A stretch of DNA of 64,000 bases from Candidatus Kuenenia stuttgartensis (GCA_945897965.1 CAMDHK010000002.1:1-64000); one strand, 5' to 3'; counted from the stretch's first letter, positions 51,185 to 61,209 are shown. The notes: generated by a model from the sequence alone, not told the origin. Program-made: numbers and translations.

Positions 51185-53038
51185 TCAAGGTTTTGGAGGT
51201 AAATTCGGTAGAAAGCCTTCGAAAACTGTTGCTTGTTTGTTTTTAAGTTGCATTAATTTCTCTGTTTCTTTTTCTTTTCGTCTCCACCAGGCTAGTAATT
51301 CATCCAAGCCTACAACTTCTTTAATTAGTATTTCAGACTGCCCAGTTTTAGGTTCTGCGGGGTTCATGTCGGTGACTTCAACGAAATACTCGATTTTATC
51401 GCCTACCCGAATATTTTTTAATGGCCCAATCTGGAAATCAAATCTGCCACCCGCAAGTCTTCGATCAGGTGTTTTCCAAGGGTCTTCCGAGGGCAATGGG
51501 TAAAAGTCGATCGAAGCTTTTGCAGGGCTATTTTCAAATGATCCTGCTTCTATGAGGAATTTACCTGTTTTTTCTGATTCAGGTTTGAACTCTTGAAGAG
51601 GAAGTGTATTCCAATCACCTTTTTCATTGATCCGATAGCGGAACTTCGCAATCGATAAACCTGAATAACTTTCAGCTTTGTATGCAACCCTGAATTGTTT
51701 TCCAATCAATACGGGAAGTCCATCGATTTCAGTGTCTTCATCTTTGCCAAAAACTCTTACAATGCCCGGCACTTGCTCTGCTAATAGAGTTACCAACGGT
51801 TCTGGTGTTTGTAATACGGTGAGTTTTCGCTGCCAGTTAGGGTTGGATTCCAAGCCATCTTGGTTACTAATGTTAACCTGATATCTTACATTTCCCAATT
51901 TAAGATTAAAACGAACAATCAAGGTTTGCTTATTTTCTCCTAGTGCGCAGGGCATTGTCTCGGGGGTAAGATTTGAATCATAATTTTTGACGACTAAAGT
52001 TGCATCTTTCAATGGTTGTGAACTTTTGAATTCAACTTGAACCGTGCTGCCTTCAATGCCATCGATGTCACCCTTGGGGAAGGTTTTTTCATAGGGAGAA
52101 CCATCAGGGCGCTTCCCAAACCATTCGGGCATAAGTATTTTCGCAGAGACCATTTCCAAAGTGGGGCGATTTTTTCGGATAACAGGCAACGGCCCAGCTC
52201 TCCCATCCCCAATGCGTATGGTTACAGAACCATCTTCGATTGAAGAAGCTAATGTTGCTTTCCACTGCCCCATTTCGTCAAGTTCTATTGGAATAATAAG
52301 TGTTTTTCCAGCTAGGTTTTTCCAGCGCATTTTACCCACCGATGGAATGTAACCTTCTGTCAGGCGCAAATCGAAACCGATGCTCACTTCTTCGCCTTCT
52401 GCAAGCACAATTTTTTCGGGAAGGTTAATGATTGCGGTGTTTCTCGGGATGGGCGTGTTCAAAAGAAATTGGCGTTCTAACAATGCTTTTGCAGAATCAC
52501 GGGCGAAAAGTAATGAGAACACAACAAACAACAATACAGGCGCGAACCGATAAGAGGATTCTTTCAGTTTTTTTAATTCAAGAGCATTATTAAAATTGAA
52601 ATTGGGGTAGCAAGCAACAACTTCGCTTGTTAATTCAGCAAGAAGCTTTTCCGACTTTTTGTCAAATCGTGCTTCGGGTCTGGAAAGTTGCAGAACTGTA
52701 ATAAGGCGGTGATCGAATTCGGGGAATGTTTGTTCGATTTTAAGGGCGGTTTCATCCTCTTTGAATCTTTTAATCGCAGGCAGCACAACATAACTTGCCA
52801 AGCTTACCATCAATAATGATAACCAAGAAGCGGTCATGAGTAATCGGAAAGGCATGGGAGTTTCTTCTTCAATATCCCAGACCCAATCTGCAAGGCAGGC
52901 AATAGCAAGCAAAGGCAGAACGAAAAGAAGGGATTTCGCAATCCCATAAATAATGTCAATGGATTTATTAAGCAGCCAGATTTTCTTAATCTGATTGCGT
53001 ATGGGACCCAGGGATTTGTAAATAAGTGCCTCTGCCAT
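51185..53038 (-). CDS. DUF4175-like membrane protein
   Basis: The protein of 617 residues (ATG at 53038, MAEALIYKSLG) begins with two close membrane helices (LLFVLPLLAIACLADWVW and LLMTASWLSLLMVSLASYVVLP). The DUF4175-like segment KEDETALKIEQTFPEFDHRLITVLQLS follows. A third helix near residue 180 (FAPVLLFVVFSLLFA) is followed by a periplasmic beta-rich region of about 400 residues. The track's longer start at 53074 overlaps the preceding gene. I read this as the membrane part of a DUF4175-type protein whose coiled-coil part is encoded separately downstream. Function is unknown. Confidence 0.65.
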   Translation of the reverse strand: MAEALIYKSLGPIRNQIKKIWLLNKSIDIIYGIAKSLLFVLPLLAIACLADWVWDIEEETPMPFRLLMTASWLSLLMVSLASYVVLPAIKRFKEDETALKIEQTFPEFDHRLITVLQLSRPEARFDKKSEKLLAELTSEVVACYPNFNFNNALELKKLKESSYRFAPVLLFVVFSLLFARDSAKALLERQFLLNTPIPRNTAIINLPEKIVLAEGEEVSIGFDLRLTEGYIPSVGKMRWKNLAGKTLIIPIELDEMGQWKATLASSIEDGSVTIRIGDGRAGPLPVIRKNRPTLEMVSAKILMPEWFGKRPDGSPYEKTFPKGDIDGIEGSTVQVEFKSSQPLKDATLVVKNYDSNLTPETMPCALGENKQTLIVRFNLKLGNVRYQVNISNQDGLESNPNWQRKLTVLQTPEPLVTLLAEQVPGIVRVFGKDEDTEIDGLPVLIGKQFRVAYKAESYSGLSIAKFRYRINEKGDWNTLPLQEFKPESEKTGKFLIEAGSFENSPAKASIDFYPLPSEDPWKTPDRRLAGGRFDFQIGPLKNIRVGDKIEYFVEVTDMNPAEPKTGQSEILIKEVVGLDELLAWWRRKEKETEKLMQLKNKQATVFEGFLPNLPPKP

Positions 53039-53040
53039 AA

Positions 53041-55482
53041 TTAGCTCAGGTTGTTCCATCTTCTGAAAAACCATTCAAGGCTTAGTCCGATTGTAAGCAC
53101 AAGAAAAAGTAAGGGGTTAAGTTTTGGGATTTCAGTATTAAAAGTAATCTGAAAGAATTTCGAAGGGATATCAACTAAGATTTTTTCTGCATCATTTTCA
53201 AGAACAAATTGACCTTTGCTAAGCCTTGCGGATTCAGAAAGCTGAGAAGTTGCCAACCCACCTTTTTCGATATCTTGCTGGGGGAATACGCGCCATTCAA
53301 TCCGTGCATCCTGCTCTCCGGGAATTGAGAACGAGAATTTCCCAACTTTGTCGTGGGTAAGGTTGAGCAGATATTCTCCGGCTTTATCAGGGATTTTTTT
53401 TAACTCAATATCTTTGGACTTTGTTTTTGCATCGGTGTTTTCGGGTGCATCAAGCCATTCGATTTTGGCGTTGATACTTTCTTTGCGTTCAGGCAAGAAG
53501 TTTTTATCCAAAACCCGAACAGCAATCTGCCCGCCGGTGTTTAAAAATGGATCAGGCCTATCCATGGATAATCGAATTTGTTTGATGGCCCCAACTCTAG
53601 GACCAGCAGCCCAATAAACCCATTGGCTCCAGAACCTGCCATAAATCGCATCGCCATCGTTGTAGCGCCAACGCCAAGCTTCATCAAAACCAAACCAAGC
53701 AACCTGGCCTCTGCCGTATGGTTGGGTAGCTAAAAGAGGCAGTGGGCCTGTGGGAGTTTTTACACTGGGGTGAACCAGCAAAGGCGTTGCACCTGGTTTA
53801 AGTTTGCTGACAGGGGCATGCCAGTACATACCGGGTAAATCTTTCCAAGTACGAAAGTTGGCTTCGGGTGTTTCAGCAAGTTTCATAGCTTCCTGAACCA
53901 AGCCATCCTTGGTTAAAAGTGGGTTGAACATCGTGGTGCGTTTTTCGTTGAGAGAAACGGTGTCGTAAGGGCCAGGTTCAATGGGAAGTAAATTACTCAA
54001 GGGCGAATCATTCCAGCCTTGATTGTTGTAACGTTTGCCACCGAGGATGATTAGCCCGCCACCTTCTTCGCAAAATTGTCTGATTCGTTCGGGGCCATCG
54101 GGGCCAAGTTTTTCCAAAGGAATGTCGCCAAGAATAATAACATCAAAGGCGAAAAGATCTTTTCTTGAAGTTGGTATTTCCTGAAGGAATGGGTCTTTCG
54201 AAGTTAGATCTGGGTCGCCTTCTAAAATCACAAATTTAGGATCAAGTGCTTTGCGGGGAGGTTTACCCTCGCCACCGGATGATGCGGTTTCGCGGGTTAA
54301 ATTCATCAAGAGGAAGCGAAGATCCCATCTTGGAGATTTATCGATGACTAGGATTTTGATTTTACGATCAATGATTTTCACAGGACGGGTCAATGAATCT
54401 TCTGCAGAGGCGTTTGCTATGCCCGTTAATTTTGCAAAAACTTTCACTTCAGAGTTATCTTTGTTTAATCCGGTGAATGGCGGGCGAAACATCAGTGCAT
54501 GCCGAATGTCTTCACCTGGTTTTGCAGGGATTGTGTCTTTTGCAACTTCAACGCCATCTAATGTTAATCGGAGCTCAACTTTGGCAGCGGGATTGTTATC
54601 AAGGTCGAATTTGGATAGCTTCCAGCGCACGGGGACGCCCAATAATTCGCCAGCCTGAACAATTTCAGGTAGAACAAAGTCGCGTAATTCAATGCTTGCT
54701 GGTTGGCTAAGGCCAAAGCCCACGAAGAAAATCGGAATGTTTTTTTCTCCTGCAAGCTTTGATATTTCGTTTAGGTTTGCAGTTGAATTAGTATCACGAC
54801 CATCTGTGAAAATAATTAAGGATGCGGGTGGTTCAGTTGTGTTTGCAATGGCTTTTTCGATGGAATCTGCAAGTAGAGTTCTGGGCTGGTTTCCTTGCCA
54901 ATCATCTAAGAAAGAATGGGTTGTTTCTTTTTCATTAATGCGTTTTAAATCATTCCCAAAGAGGTATTTTTTTAATGGGCCTTTTGATTCAAGAGCTTTT
55001 AAAAATCCATTTGGGTTGTCTGCAAGAATTGCTTTTGCCAACTCAAGCCTTGAGGGGTATTTTGCATCAATATTTAATGTGGGATCAGCTAGTGTTATTT
55101 TGCCAACAAGAGCTTCAGCCCTAGCAATGTCATCAGACTGAGTTCTGGAGTCTCTAGATTGCATGCTTAGGGAATCATCAAGAATAATAAGGTTGGGCGA
55201 TGGGCGGGTGCCTTTTAATTTAAGATTGCAGGAGATTGGTTGAAAGAAAAGCATCGAGAATGCAAAGATTGCCGCAAAGCGACTGCAAAGTGCAAAGGTT
55301 TGAATTCTTGTGGGAAGCTTTATTTGTTCTGCCCGGTAGAGCCTGAAGGAAATAATAAAAAGCGTAACGCATGCCAGTACTGACAAAAATAATGCCAAAT
55401 ACATGGGCACAGTTTCAATTGAAACAATGCTCGCCCCACTTGGCGTATCAATTCCCAGAATATAACCAAGAAACTTGTTCAT
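53041..55482 (-). CDS. Membrane-anchored VWA protein with glutamine-amidotransferase-like domain
   Basis: The 813-residue protein has two N-terminal membrane helices (about 28-47 and 65-85) and a VWA domain with metal site LIILDDSLSMQSRDS (DxSxS). It is followed by IIFTDGRDTNSTANL, a beta-rich middle, and a class I glutamine amidotransferase-like domain (FDVIILGDIPLEKLGPDGPERIRQFCEEGGGLIILGGKRYNN). This domain lacks the catalytic Cys in the usual nucleophile elbow. A last membrane helix lies at the C-terminus (LFLVLTIGLSLEWFF). The layout matches BatA/BatB-like envelope proteins of planctomycetes. It starts 9 bases after the BatA-like gene. Confidence 0.8.
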   Translation of the reverse strand: MNKFLGYILGIDTPSGASIVSIETVPMYLALFLSVLACVTLFIISFRLYRAEQIKLPTRIQTFALCSRFAAIFAFSMLFFQPISCNLKLKGTRPSPNLIILDDSLSMQSRDSRTQSDDIARAEALVGKITLADPTLNIDAKYPSRLELAKAILADNPNGFLKALESKGPLKKYLFGNDLKRINEKETTHSFLDDWQGNQPRTLLADSIEKAIANTTEPPASLIIFTDGRDTNSTANLNEISKLAGEKNIPIFFVGFGLSQPASIELRDFVLPEIVQAGELLGVPVRWKLSKFDLDNNPAAKVELRLTLDGVEVAKDTIPAKPGEDIRHALMFRPPFTGLNKDNSEVKVFAKLTGIANASAEDSLTRPVKIIDRKIKILVIDKSPRWDLRFLLMNLTRETASSGGEGKPPRKALDPKFVILEGDPDLTSKDPFLQEIPTSRKDLFAFDVIILGDIPLEKLGPDGPERIRQFCEEGGGLIILGGKRYNNQGWNDSPLSNLLPIEPGPYDTVSLNEKRTTMFNPLLTKDGLVQEAMKLAETPEANFRTWKDLPGMYWHAPVSKLKPGATPLLVHPSVKTPTGPLPLLATQPYGRGQVAWFGFDEAWRWRYNDGDAIYGRFWSQWVYWAAGPRVGAIKQIRLSMDRPDPFLNTGGQIAVRVLDKNFLPERKESINAKIEWLDAPENTDAKTKSKDIELKKIPDKAGEYLLNLTHDKVGKFSFSIPGEQDARIEWRVFPQQDIEKGGLATSQLSESARLSKGQFVLENDAEKILVDIPSKFFQITFNTEIPKLNPLLFLVLTIGLSLEWFFRRWNNLS

Positions 55483-55491
55483 TCCCCTACC

Positions 55492-57633
55492 TTATAAAGG
55501 TTGCCCGCACCACCATGCGAAAAACATTTCAAAAACAAAAAAGAGAAGCAGTAAATACAACAGCAGGTTGGTAAGTTCGCCCGTGCTACCTGTTATTGAA
55601 GCTTCGCCAGTGTTATTTTGGTGCGATACATTTTTGCCAAGGATCTCATCGATTTCGCTCTCCTGCATAGGATTAAGCTCTGCACCCTCTTCGTTAGAAG
55701 CCTGCACTGCGATTAGGTTTTTGGTGTTGGTATTAGAATTTGAAGGTGGTGAGGTTTCTAATTTCCAAATACCTGCGTCAGGGGTGAGAAACTCGCCCCG
55801 GAAAACAACTTCGTCTACTGATTTTTCCATCGATGCAGCCAATGCTGTGCCAGTTGGCGAAACCCATTTGTATTTTTCGCCACCAATGAGATCTTGTGGT
55901 TGTAATCGCAGCGACATTTCTCTCGAAATTAATGGGTTTTTTGCGTCATTTAATGTGTCTAAAATTCGCGAGAGCAGAGTTTGAATGAATGGCACAAAGC
56001 TTGGTCTTAATGGCAGATCGCTGTAGGAAAGATCTGGCACCCAAGGCAGTAAAGTAATAAAACCAGCGCGAAGTTGTTTCATTTCTGCAAGTGGTTGGTT
56101 ATCAGAAAAGTAGCCCAAAGCTGAGGTTTGGTAGTCTTTTGATGTTTCGAATGTTACTCTCTTACGGAATTCAGATTGATTAATGAGGTTTAAGGGTGCT
56201 GAACGAAAACGATTAAACCAGCCAACAGGCGGAAAGTTTTCTGTCGCAATAGTCGAAGGAACAAGGTTGGGGGTTGGATTAGTCGTAGGCAGAAACTTGC
56301 CAGCATTTTTGATGTTTGAATCAGAAACTGCCGCATAATTGCTACCTGCAAAATAGACCAGCGTGTTTCCCATCGAAACCCAAGTTTCAAGTTTTTCCAT
56401 GAAACCATCACTTACGCTATCTGAACCCGCAAGCATAGGGTCCACCATGAAAACTATGTCGGTTTCATCCAGGGTATCTGGTGTAGCGCCCCTACCCGAA
56501 GTTACTTTTACTTCGATGCCAGAATTGGAAGAATCTGAGGAGCCTGATCTAAGTGCATGATAAAGGAAGAAAGTGTTATCTCGGTTTGTATCTATTTCAG
56601 ATTTTGCACCCACGATTAATACTTGAAGCTTTTTTCTTGCAAGAACTATCTTTTCTTTTTGATTGTCTCTTGAGAATCGATCATTTCCTGCAACTGCTTT
56701 TACAATTTGATGACCATCTTCTGGAATTAGAAGATCAATGGTGATACTTCGTTCTTCGCCAGCATCTAGTTTTTCAATCACTGCCGATTCTGCAGTATCA
56801 AAGTCTGAGGCCAATCCAAGTGTTGTTTTAATACCAGTGGCGGGTTTGATACCCCGGTTGCGTACAGTTAAACCCCAAGTTTGTCGCTGATTTGCAAGAA
56901 TAATGCCCGCGGTTGGTTGGAAATCCAATATCTGAATATTACTATCAACATCGGAACCATGACGAATCATGTGGATGGAAATGGACGATGGCATGTTTTG
57001 CACTAGGGTTTTAAAAGAGCTTGATTCATTCTGCCAGCCTGGTCTTTGCATATCAGAAAAGAAGAATATTTTTCTTTGGCTGAAGGATGAAGTTTTTAAG
57101 AGATCGATAGCGTTGGCAAAACCTTGGTAGAAATTACTGCTTCGATCTGTTGGTTTAATTTGCAAAAGGGCAGAAGCAATTGCATCGGATTCGTTGGAGT
57201 TGTTGTAGCTTAATTCTACTGTATGGTCGGTGAGACTGATGATGCGGGCTTTTGATCCCGTGGGCAAATTTCCTAAAAGTTGCTTTGCAGAAGTAAGGGC
57301 CATATCCAATCGTGAAGTTTGGCCTTCTAATGTGGACATACTTTGGGAATTATCGATTAAAATTACGGCATCGACGGGGCCACTGCCAAAAAGGGATAGT
57401 GTGGAAGGCCTAGCTAAAGCAAGCGCAGCAAGAATTAAAATTGCCATGCGAATTAGAAGTAGGATCAAATCGCGGAGCCTGATTTTCTTGCTAGTTTCCT
57501 TGAGGCTTTTACGGAGAAATTCCATGGGCGCCCAGCGAACAACAGTTGGCTTGCTTTTGCGTAATAAATGCAAAGCAACAGGTATTCCTGCGGTTAAAGC
57601 ACCAAAAAGCATCCATGGAACCAGAAAATGCAT
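55492..57633 (-). CDS. BatA-like membrane VWA protein
   Basis: The N-terminus is the conserved BatA domain (FLVPWMLFGALTAGIPVALHLLRKSKPTVVRWAPMEFLRKS), then a second membrane helix near 60-80. The VWA domain carries metal site VILIDNSQSM (DxSxS), and a large beta-rich periplasmic region follows. The C-terminus ends with a membrane helix (LTNLLLYLLLLFFVFEMFF). BatA proteins are named from the Bacteroides aerotolerance locus, and their molecular role is unresolved. I choose the ATG at 57633 with AAAGG upstream; the track uses TTG at 57639. It starts 9 bases after the DUF58 stop, next to DUF58 and MoxR. Confidence 0.85.
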   Translation of the reverse strand: MHFLVPWMLFGALTAGIPVALHLLRKSKPTVVRWAPMEFLRKSLKETSKKIRLRDLILLLIRMAILILAALALARPSTLSLFGSGPVDAVILIDNSQSMSTLEGQTSRLDMALTSAKQLLGNLPTGSKARIISLTDHTVELSYNNSNESDAIASALLQIKPTDRSSNFYQGFANAIDLLKTSSFSQRKIFFFSDMQRPGWQNESSSFKTLVQNMPSSISIHMIRHGSDVDSNIQILDFQPTAGIILANQRQTWGLTVRNRGIKPATGIKTTLGLASDFDTAESAVIEKLDAGEERSITIDLLIPEDGHQIVKAVAGNDRFSRDNQKEKIVLARKKLQVLIVGAKSEIDTNRDNTFFLYHALRSGSSDSSNSGIEVKVTSGRGATPDTLDETDIVFMVDPMLAGSDSVSDGFMEKLETWVSMGNTLVYFAGSNYAAVSDSNIKNAGKFLPTTNPTPNLVPSTIATENFPPVGWFNRFRSAPLNLINQSEFRKRVTFETSKDYQTSALGYFSDNQPLAEMKQLRAGFITLLPWVPDLSYSDLPLRPSFVPFIQTLLSRILDTLNDAKNPLISREMSLRLQPQDLIGGEKYKWVSPTGTALAASMEKSVDEVVFRGEFLTPDAGIWKLETSPPSNSNTNTKNLIAVQASNEEGAELNPMQESEIDEILGKNVSHQNNTGEASITGSTGELTNLLLYLLLLFFVFEMFFAWWCGQPL

Positions 57634-57642
57634 AGTCAACCT

Positions 57643-58587
57643 TTATTGAATTTTTGCAACTCGTTTTTTCATAAGTCTAAGGGCAAGCATCTTAAGTAAT
57701 TCATCTTCAGGTGGTTTGTCTGACCTAATTAGTAAGTGGGTTGCCTGAAGTCTGGTACATGAAAGATCAATTTCATCGAGCCAAGTTTTGATTTCTTTTT
57801 GATACGCAGTGCGAAGTAATTGTGGTCTGGTTACAAGCGAGCCGCTACTTTCCAAATCTTCAAATAAGATTTGCCCTTCCATGGGGAAATCGATTTCATC
57901 GCTATGTAAAACCTGAACCAACAAAAGATCATGGCCCCTGGCTCGGATCTCGAAAATCTCTTTGAGTAACAAGGGCCAAGGTTCAAGGAAATCGCTGATA
58001 ACAATGACCATCCCCTTGCGTATTTGTCTTTCGGAAATTTGTCTTAATGCAGTGGATAAAAGAGGTGGGGTATTTTCTTGTTCTCTTTCAGGGCCTGGCA
58101 CAAGAGCGGTAATCTGATTAAGAAGAATTTTTAAGCGGTTGGATTTTGTGCTGGGGGTGAATGAAAGTAAACGCTCGGGATATGCAGGGTTATCAACTGT
58201 TTTAAGCCCAACCGCATCGCCCTGACTAGCAGCAATCTGGCAAAGCACTGTTGCAAGTAACTGAGCCATTTCGTGCTTGGATTTTCCTGCAGCGCCGTAA
58301 CTCATCGAGCCTGATAAATCTAGAAGAACATGGGCTGTGTAATTGGTTTCCTGCTCATATTGCTTGACGATGTATTTTTCGGTTCGAGCATAGCCACGCC
58401 AATCGATATGTCGAAGATCATCGCCTGGAACATATTCACGATGCTGGGCAAACTCAACCGAGAAGCCTCGGGTGGGGCTTTTCTGGTCGCCAACTCGCAG
58501 GCCTTCTACTAGCGTAAGAGCGCGAAGGCCAAGGTACTTGGCTTGCTCTAGAAGTTTTGCCTGATTATGTGCTGGAATTTCGTTCAT
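57643..58587 (-). CDS. DUF58-domain protein, second copy
   Basis: The 314-residue cytosolic protein has the core motif PGDDLRHIDWRGYARTEKYIVKQYEQE near residue 80 and a VWA-like domain with LLDLSGSMSYG (DxSxS) after it. It is about 130 residues shorter than the copy at 6602 and has no membrane helices. Gene order MoxR, DUF58, BatA-type VWA is the classical arrangement. The gap to MoxR is 6 bases. It should bind the ATPase and link it to the membrane VWA proteins. Confidence 0.9.
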   Translation of the reverse strand: MNEIPAHNQAKLLEQAKYLGLRALTLVEGLRVGDQKSPTRGFSVEFAQHREYVPGDDLRHIDWRGYARTEKYIVKQYEQETNYTAHVLLDLSGSMSYGAAGKSKHEMAQLLATVLCQIAASQGDAVGLKTVDNPAYPERLLSFTPSTKSNRLKILLNQITALVPGPEREQENTPPLLSTALRQISERQIRKGMVIVISDFLEPWPLLLKEIFEIRARGHDLLLVQVLHSDEIDFPMEGQILFEDLESSGSLVTRPQLLRTAYQKEIKTWLDEIDLSCTRLQATHLLIRSDKPPEDELLKMLALRLMKKRVAKIQ

Positions 58588-58593
58588 TCGTGT

Positions 58594-59613
58594 TTAGCTA
58601 TTGGTTGACAATTTTAGTTTAGATCGTACTTCTGCCAGAATTTTTCTGGTCAGATCATCCGGTGCAATTCCGTCTGCTTGTGCAGTAAAAGAAGGAAGCA
58701 GCCTGTGCCTGAGTACTGGGTAAGCTACGGTTTCAATATCTTCGATGGTAACATGAGGTCTGCCATGTAGTGCGGCTCGTGCTCTGCCAGCAAGAACCAA
58801 ACTGATGCTAGCTCTTGGGCCAGCGCCCCATTGAATCCATTTTGAAGCAAAAGATGCAGCTTCTTCGGTGTTTGGTCTGGTAGCACGGGTTATTTTTCTT
58901 GCAAATTCAAGCGCGGTATCTGAAACAAGTATTTGCTTGGTGATCTTTTGCAATTGTTCAATTTCATTGCCATCAAGAACCGTGTTAATTGTTTCTGCAT
59001 CCAAGGCGCTTCTGCGCATGATTTCGTCTTCTTCGGTATCGGTGGGATAACCCACTTGGATTAAAAACAAGAATCGATCGAGTTGGGCCTCTGGAAGGGG
59101 GTAAGTACCTTCTTGTTCAATGGGGTTTTGGGTTGCAAGTACAAAGAAAGGTGAAGGCAGAGTGTGATCTGCACCGCCCACGGTTACTTTTCTTTCTTGC
59201 ATTGCTTCTAAAAGAGCAGCTTGGGTTTTTGGTGGTGTGCGGTTAATTTCATCTGCGAGAACTAAGTTTGAAAAAATAGGCCCTTGAAGAAATTTGAAAG
59301 CGCGCTGCCTAGTTACAGGGTCGTCCTGAATAACTTCGGTTCCAGTTATATCTGAAGGCATCAGGTCGGGGGTGAATTGAATTCGTTTGAATCCTAGGTG
59401 CAAAGCTTTTGCAAGAGTGGAAACCATCAAGGTTTTTGCCAACCCGGGCACGCCAACAAGCAGGGCATGACCTTTGGCAAGAATTGCGAGCAACAGTTGT
59501 TCAATAACTGCATCCTGCCCAACAACAATCTTGGCAACTTCTTTGCGAAGAGTCGTGCATTTGGCGCCAAAGCGTTCCAATGCTGCAAAATCAACTTGAT
59601 TATTATGGCTCAT
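58594..59613 (-). CDS. MoxR-family AAA+ ATPase, second copy
   Basis: The 339-residue protein has Walker A GVPGLAKTLMV, the block FKRIQFTPDLMPSDITGTEVI, Walker B LVLADEINRTPPKTQAALLEAMQERKVTVGG and ATQNPIEQEGTYPLPEAQLDRFLF. It is the first gene of the seven-gene minus-strand operon. Clear sequence differences from the copy at 5571 show that they are old paralogues and not a recent duplication. The ATG at 59613 opens MSHNNQVDFAALERF. It probably powers remodelling of the VWA proteins encoded downstream. Confidence 0.93.
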   Translation of the reverse strand: MSHNNQVDFAALERFGAKCTTLRKEVAKIVVGQDAVIEQLLLAILAKGHALLVGVPGLAKTLMVSTLAKALHLGFKRIQFTPDLMPSDITGTEVIQDDPVTRQRAFKFLQGPIFSNLVLADEINRTPPKTQAALLEAMQERKVTVGGADHTLPSPFFVLATQNPIEQEGTYPLPEAQLDRFLFLIQVGYPTDTEEDEIMRRSALDAETINTVLDGNEIEQLQKITKQILVSDTALEFARKITRATRPNTEEAASFASKWIQWGAGPRASISLVLAGRARAALHGRPHVTIEDIETVAYPVLRHRLLPSFTAQADGIAPDDLTRKILAEVRSKLKLSTNS

Positions 59614-59820
59614 TGCTCATCATCTCGGTTTGTGAATTTCAAAACACACGCATGGAAGGAACACCCATTTCATGGCAGGAAAAACCATGGTAGCAATGGC
59701 ATTTAGAAGGTAAAGCTAAAAGTTATTAAAGTGGTCGTTTTTTTGTGAAATTCGATAGTCCAAGCTAATCTTAGCTTGTTTGCTCATGTTTAATAATACT
59801 TTTTTATTCACCTTTTAATG

Positions 59821-61209
59821 TTATTTGGCTACATTACCAGTGAGGTGCCTAAGCGCATCTTCAATTTTCGGATAACGGAACTCGAATTTATGATCGAATA
59901 ATTTCTTTGGATCAACTCTGGTGCTACTTAGCAATAAATCTTGGGCTTTCTGGCCCATGAATAATTTTAAAAGAGATGAAGGCACGGGTAGGAATGCTTT
60001 TTGATTAAATACTTTTTCAAGTGCGCAGATGAATTCGTTATTAGTTACGGGGTTGGGAGCTACAAAATTAACTGGCCCACACACTTTTTCGTTTTGCATG
60101 CAAAATCGTATTGCCCCCAATAAATCATCCATTGCAATCCAACTCATGTAAGCAGAAGAGGCTTTTCCCCAGTATGCCCCCATACGCATTTTAAACGGGA
60201 TTAAAAGTTCTTTTAACGCTCCACCCGCAGGGCTTAAAACTATACCAAAGCGCATATTTACAACTCTGATTCCAGATTTTGTCGCGCTTTCGGTTGCGCC
60301 TTCCCATTCCTCTGCCACTTCGGTGAGGAAGCCTTTGCCATGGGCGGAGTTTTCGTCAAGGAGTTCATCTTTTCGGTCGCCATAGATGCCTGTTCCTGAG
60401 GCGCAGAGCAAAACCTTGGGCGGATTCTTCAAACCGGAAAGAACTTTGCTTAACGAAGTTGTGCTAAGAACCCTACTGTCGCGAATGCGCTTTTTTTTTG
60501 CATTTGTCCACAGTCCCCCTGCAATGCTTTCGCCTGCCAGATGAATTACAGCGTCTGCATTTTCAAAAATTTCTGGAGAGGGATCTCCTAGATTCGGATC
60601 CCACGATGCGCTGTTCTTGGTGTTATCTTTTTTGCGGCCTACTTTGCTAACGGAAAGTCCGATTGAATCAAGATAAGCGCAGAGATTGGTTCCAACGAAT
60701 CCTGATGCGCCAATGACAACCACTTTTTTAATTGGACTTTCTTTTGCCACAATGGAATCGACAAGGTCTGCGCGCATAATTGCATGGCGATAGCGGAACA
60801 TTTTCTGAAGTTTTTGTTTGATCATAGCTCCACCAAAAATTTCGCCAAGGATTCCCATGGGGAGTTTGTATTCAATGTGGTCCGTGAGTGTGGAGCTGTT
60901 CGGGGTCAGTGGTGAAACGAGATGTTCGTGCTGCCAAAATGCAAAAGGGCCTGTAATCTGGAAGTCGGTGAACGATCTGCCTTCGGTGTATTCCGTATGT
61001 TCAGCAATCCATCGTTTCCAGATGGGCCAGATTCTGACATCGATTATAGTTCGGGCGCCTTTTTCAATGCCCTTGCTTCGCTCTATGATTCGAACTTCAT
61101 CCCAAGGCGGTGACAGCCTTTCAAATGCAGATTTGTTTTTATGCCAGTCAAAAACTTCTTTTGATGAGAAGGGGAACTCAGAACAAAACTCGAAAATATT
61201 TTTATTCAT
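59821..61209 (-). CDS. TIGR01777-family epimerase with N-terminal SRPBCC domain
   Basis: The protein (462 residues) fuses two domains. Residues 1-150 are an SRPBCC-like lipid/ligand-binding domain (EFPFSSKEVFDWHKNKSAFERLSPPWDEV, ITGPFAFWQHEHLVS). Residues 165-462 are a Rossmann-fold epimerase of the TIGR01777 type, with VVVIGASGFVGTNLCAYL, VIHLAGESIAGGLWTNAKKKRIRDSRV and the typical CASGTGIYGDRKDELLDENS. The substrate of this family is not known. The usual TIGR01777 YfcH-like proteins lack the N-terminal half; the fused form is also seen in actinobacteria. It is a single gene. Confidence 0.85.
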   Translation of the reverse strand: MNKNIFEFCSEFPFSSKEVFDWHKNKSAFERLSPPWDEVRIIERSKGIEKGARTIIDVRIWPIWKRWIAEHTEYTEGRSFTDFQITGPFAFWQHEHLVSPLTPNSSTLTDHIEYKLPMGILGEIFGGAMIKQKLQKMFRYRHAIMRADLVDSIVAKESPIKKVVVIGASGFVGTNLCAYLDSIGLSVSKVGRKKDNTKNSASWDPNLGDPSPEIFENADAVIHLAGESIAGGLWTNAKKKRIRDSRVLSTTSLSKVLSGLKNPPKVLLCASGTGIYGDRKDELLDENSAHGKGFLTEVAEEWEGATESATKSGIRVVNMRFGIVLSPAGGALKELLIPFKMRMGAYWGKASSAYMSWIAMDDLLGAIRFCMQNEKVCGPVNFVAPNPVTNNEFICALEKVFNQKAFLPVPSSLLKLFMGQKAQDLLLSSTRVDPKKLFDHKFEFRYPKIEDALRHLTGNVAK

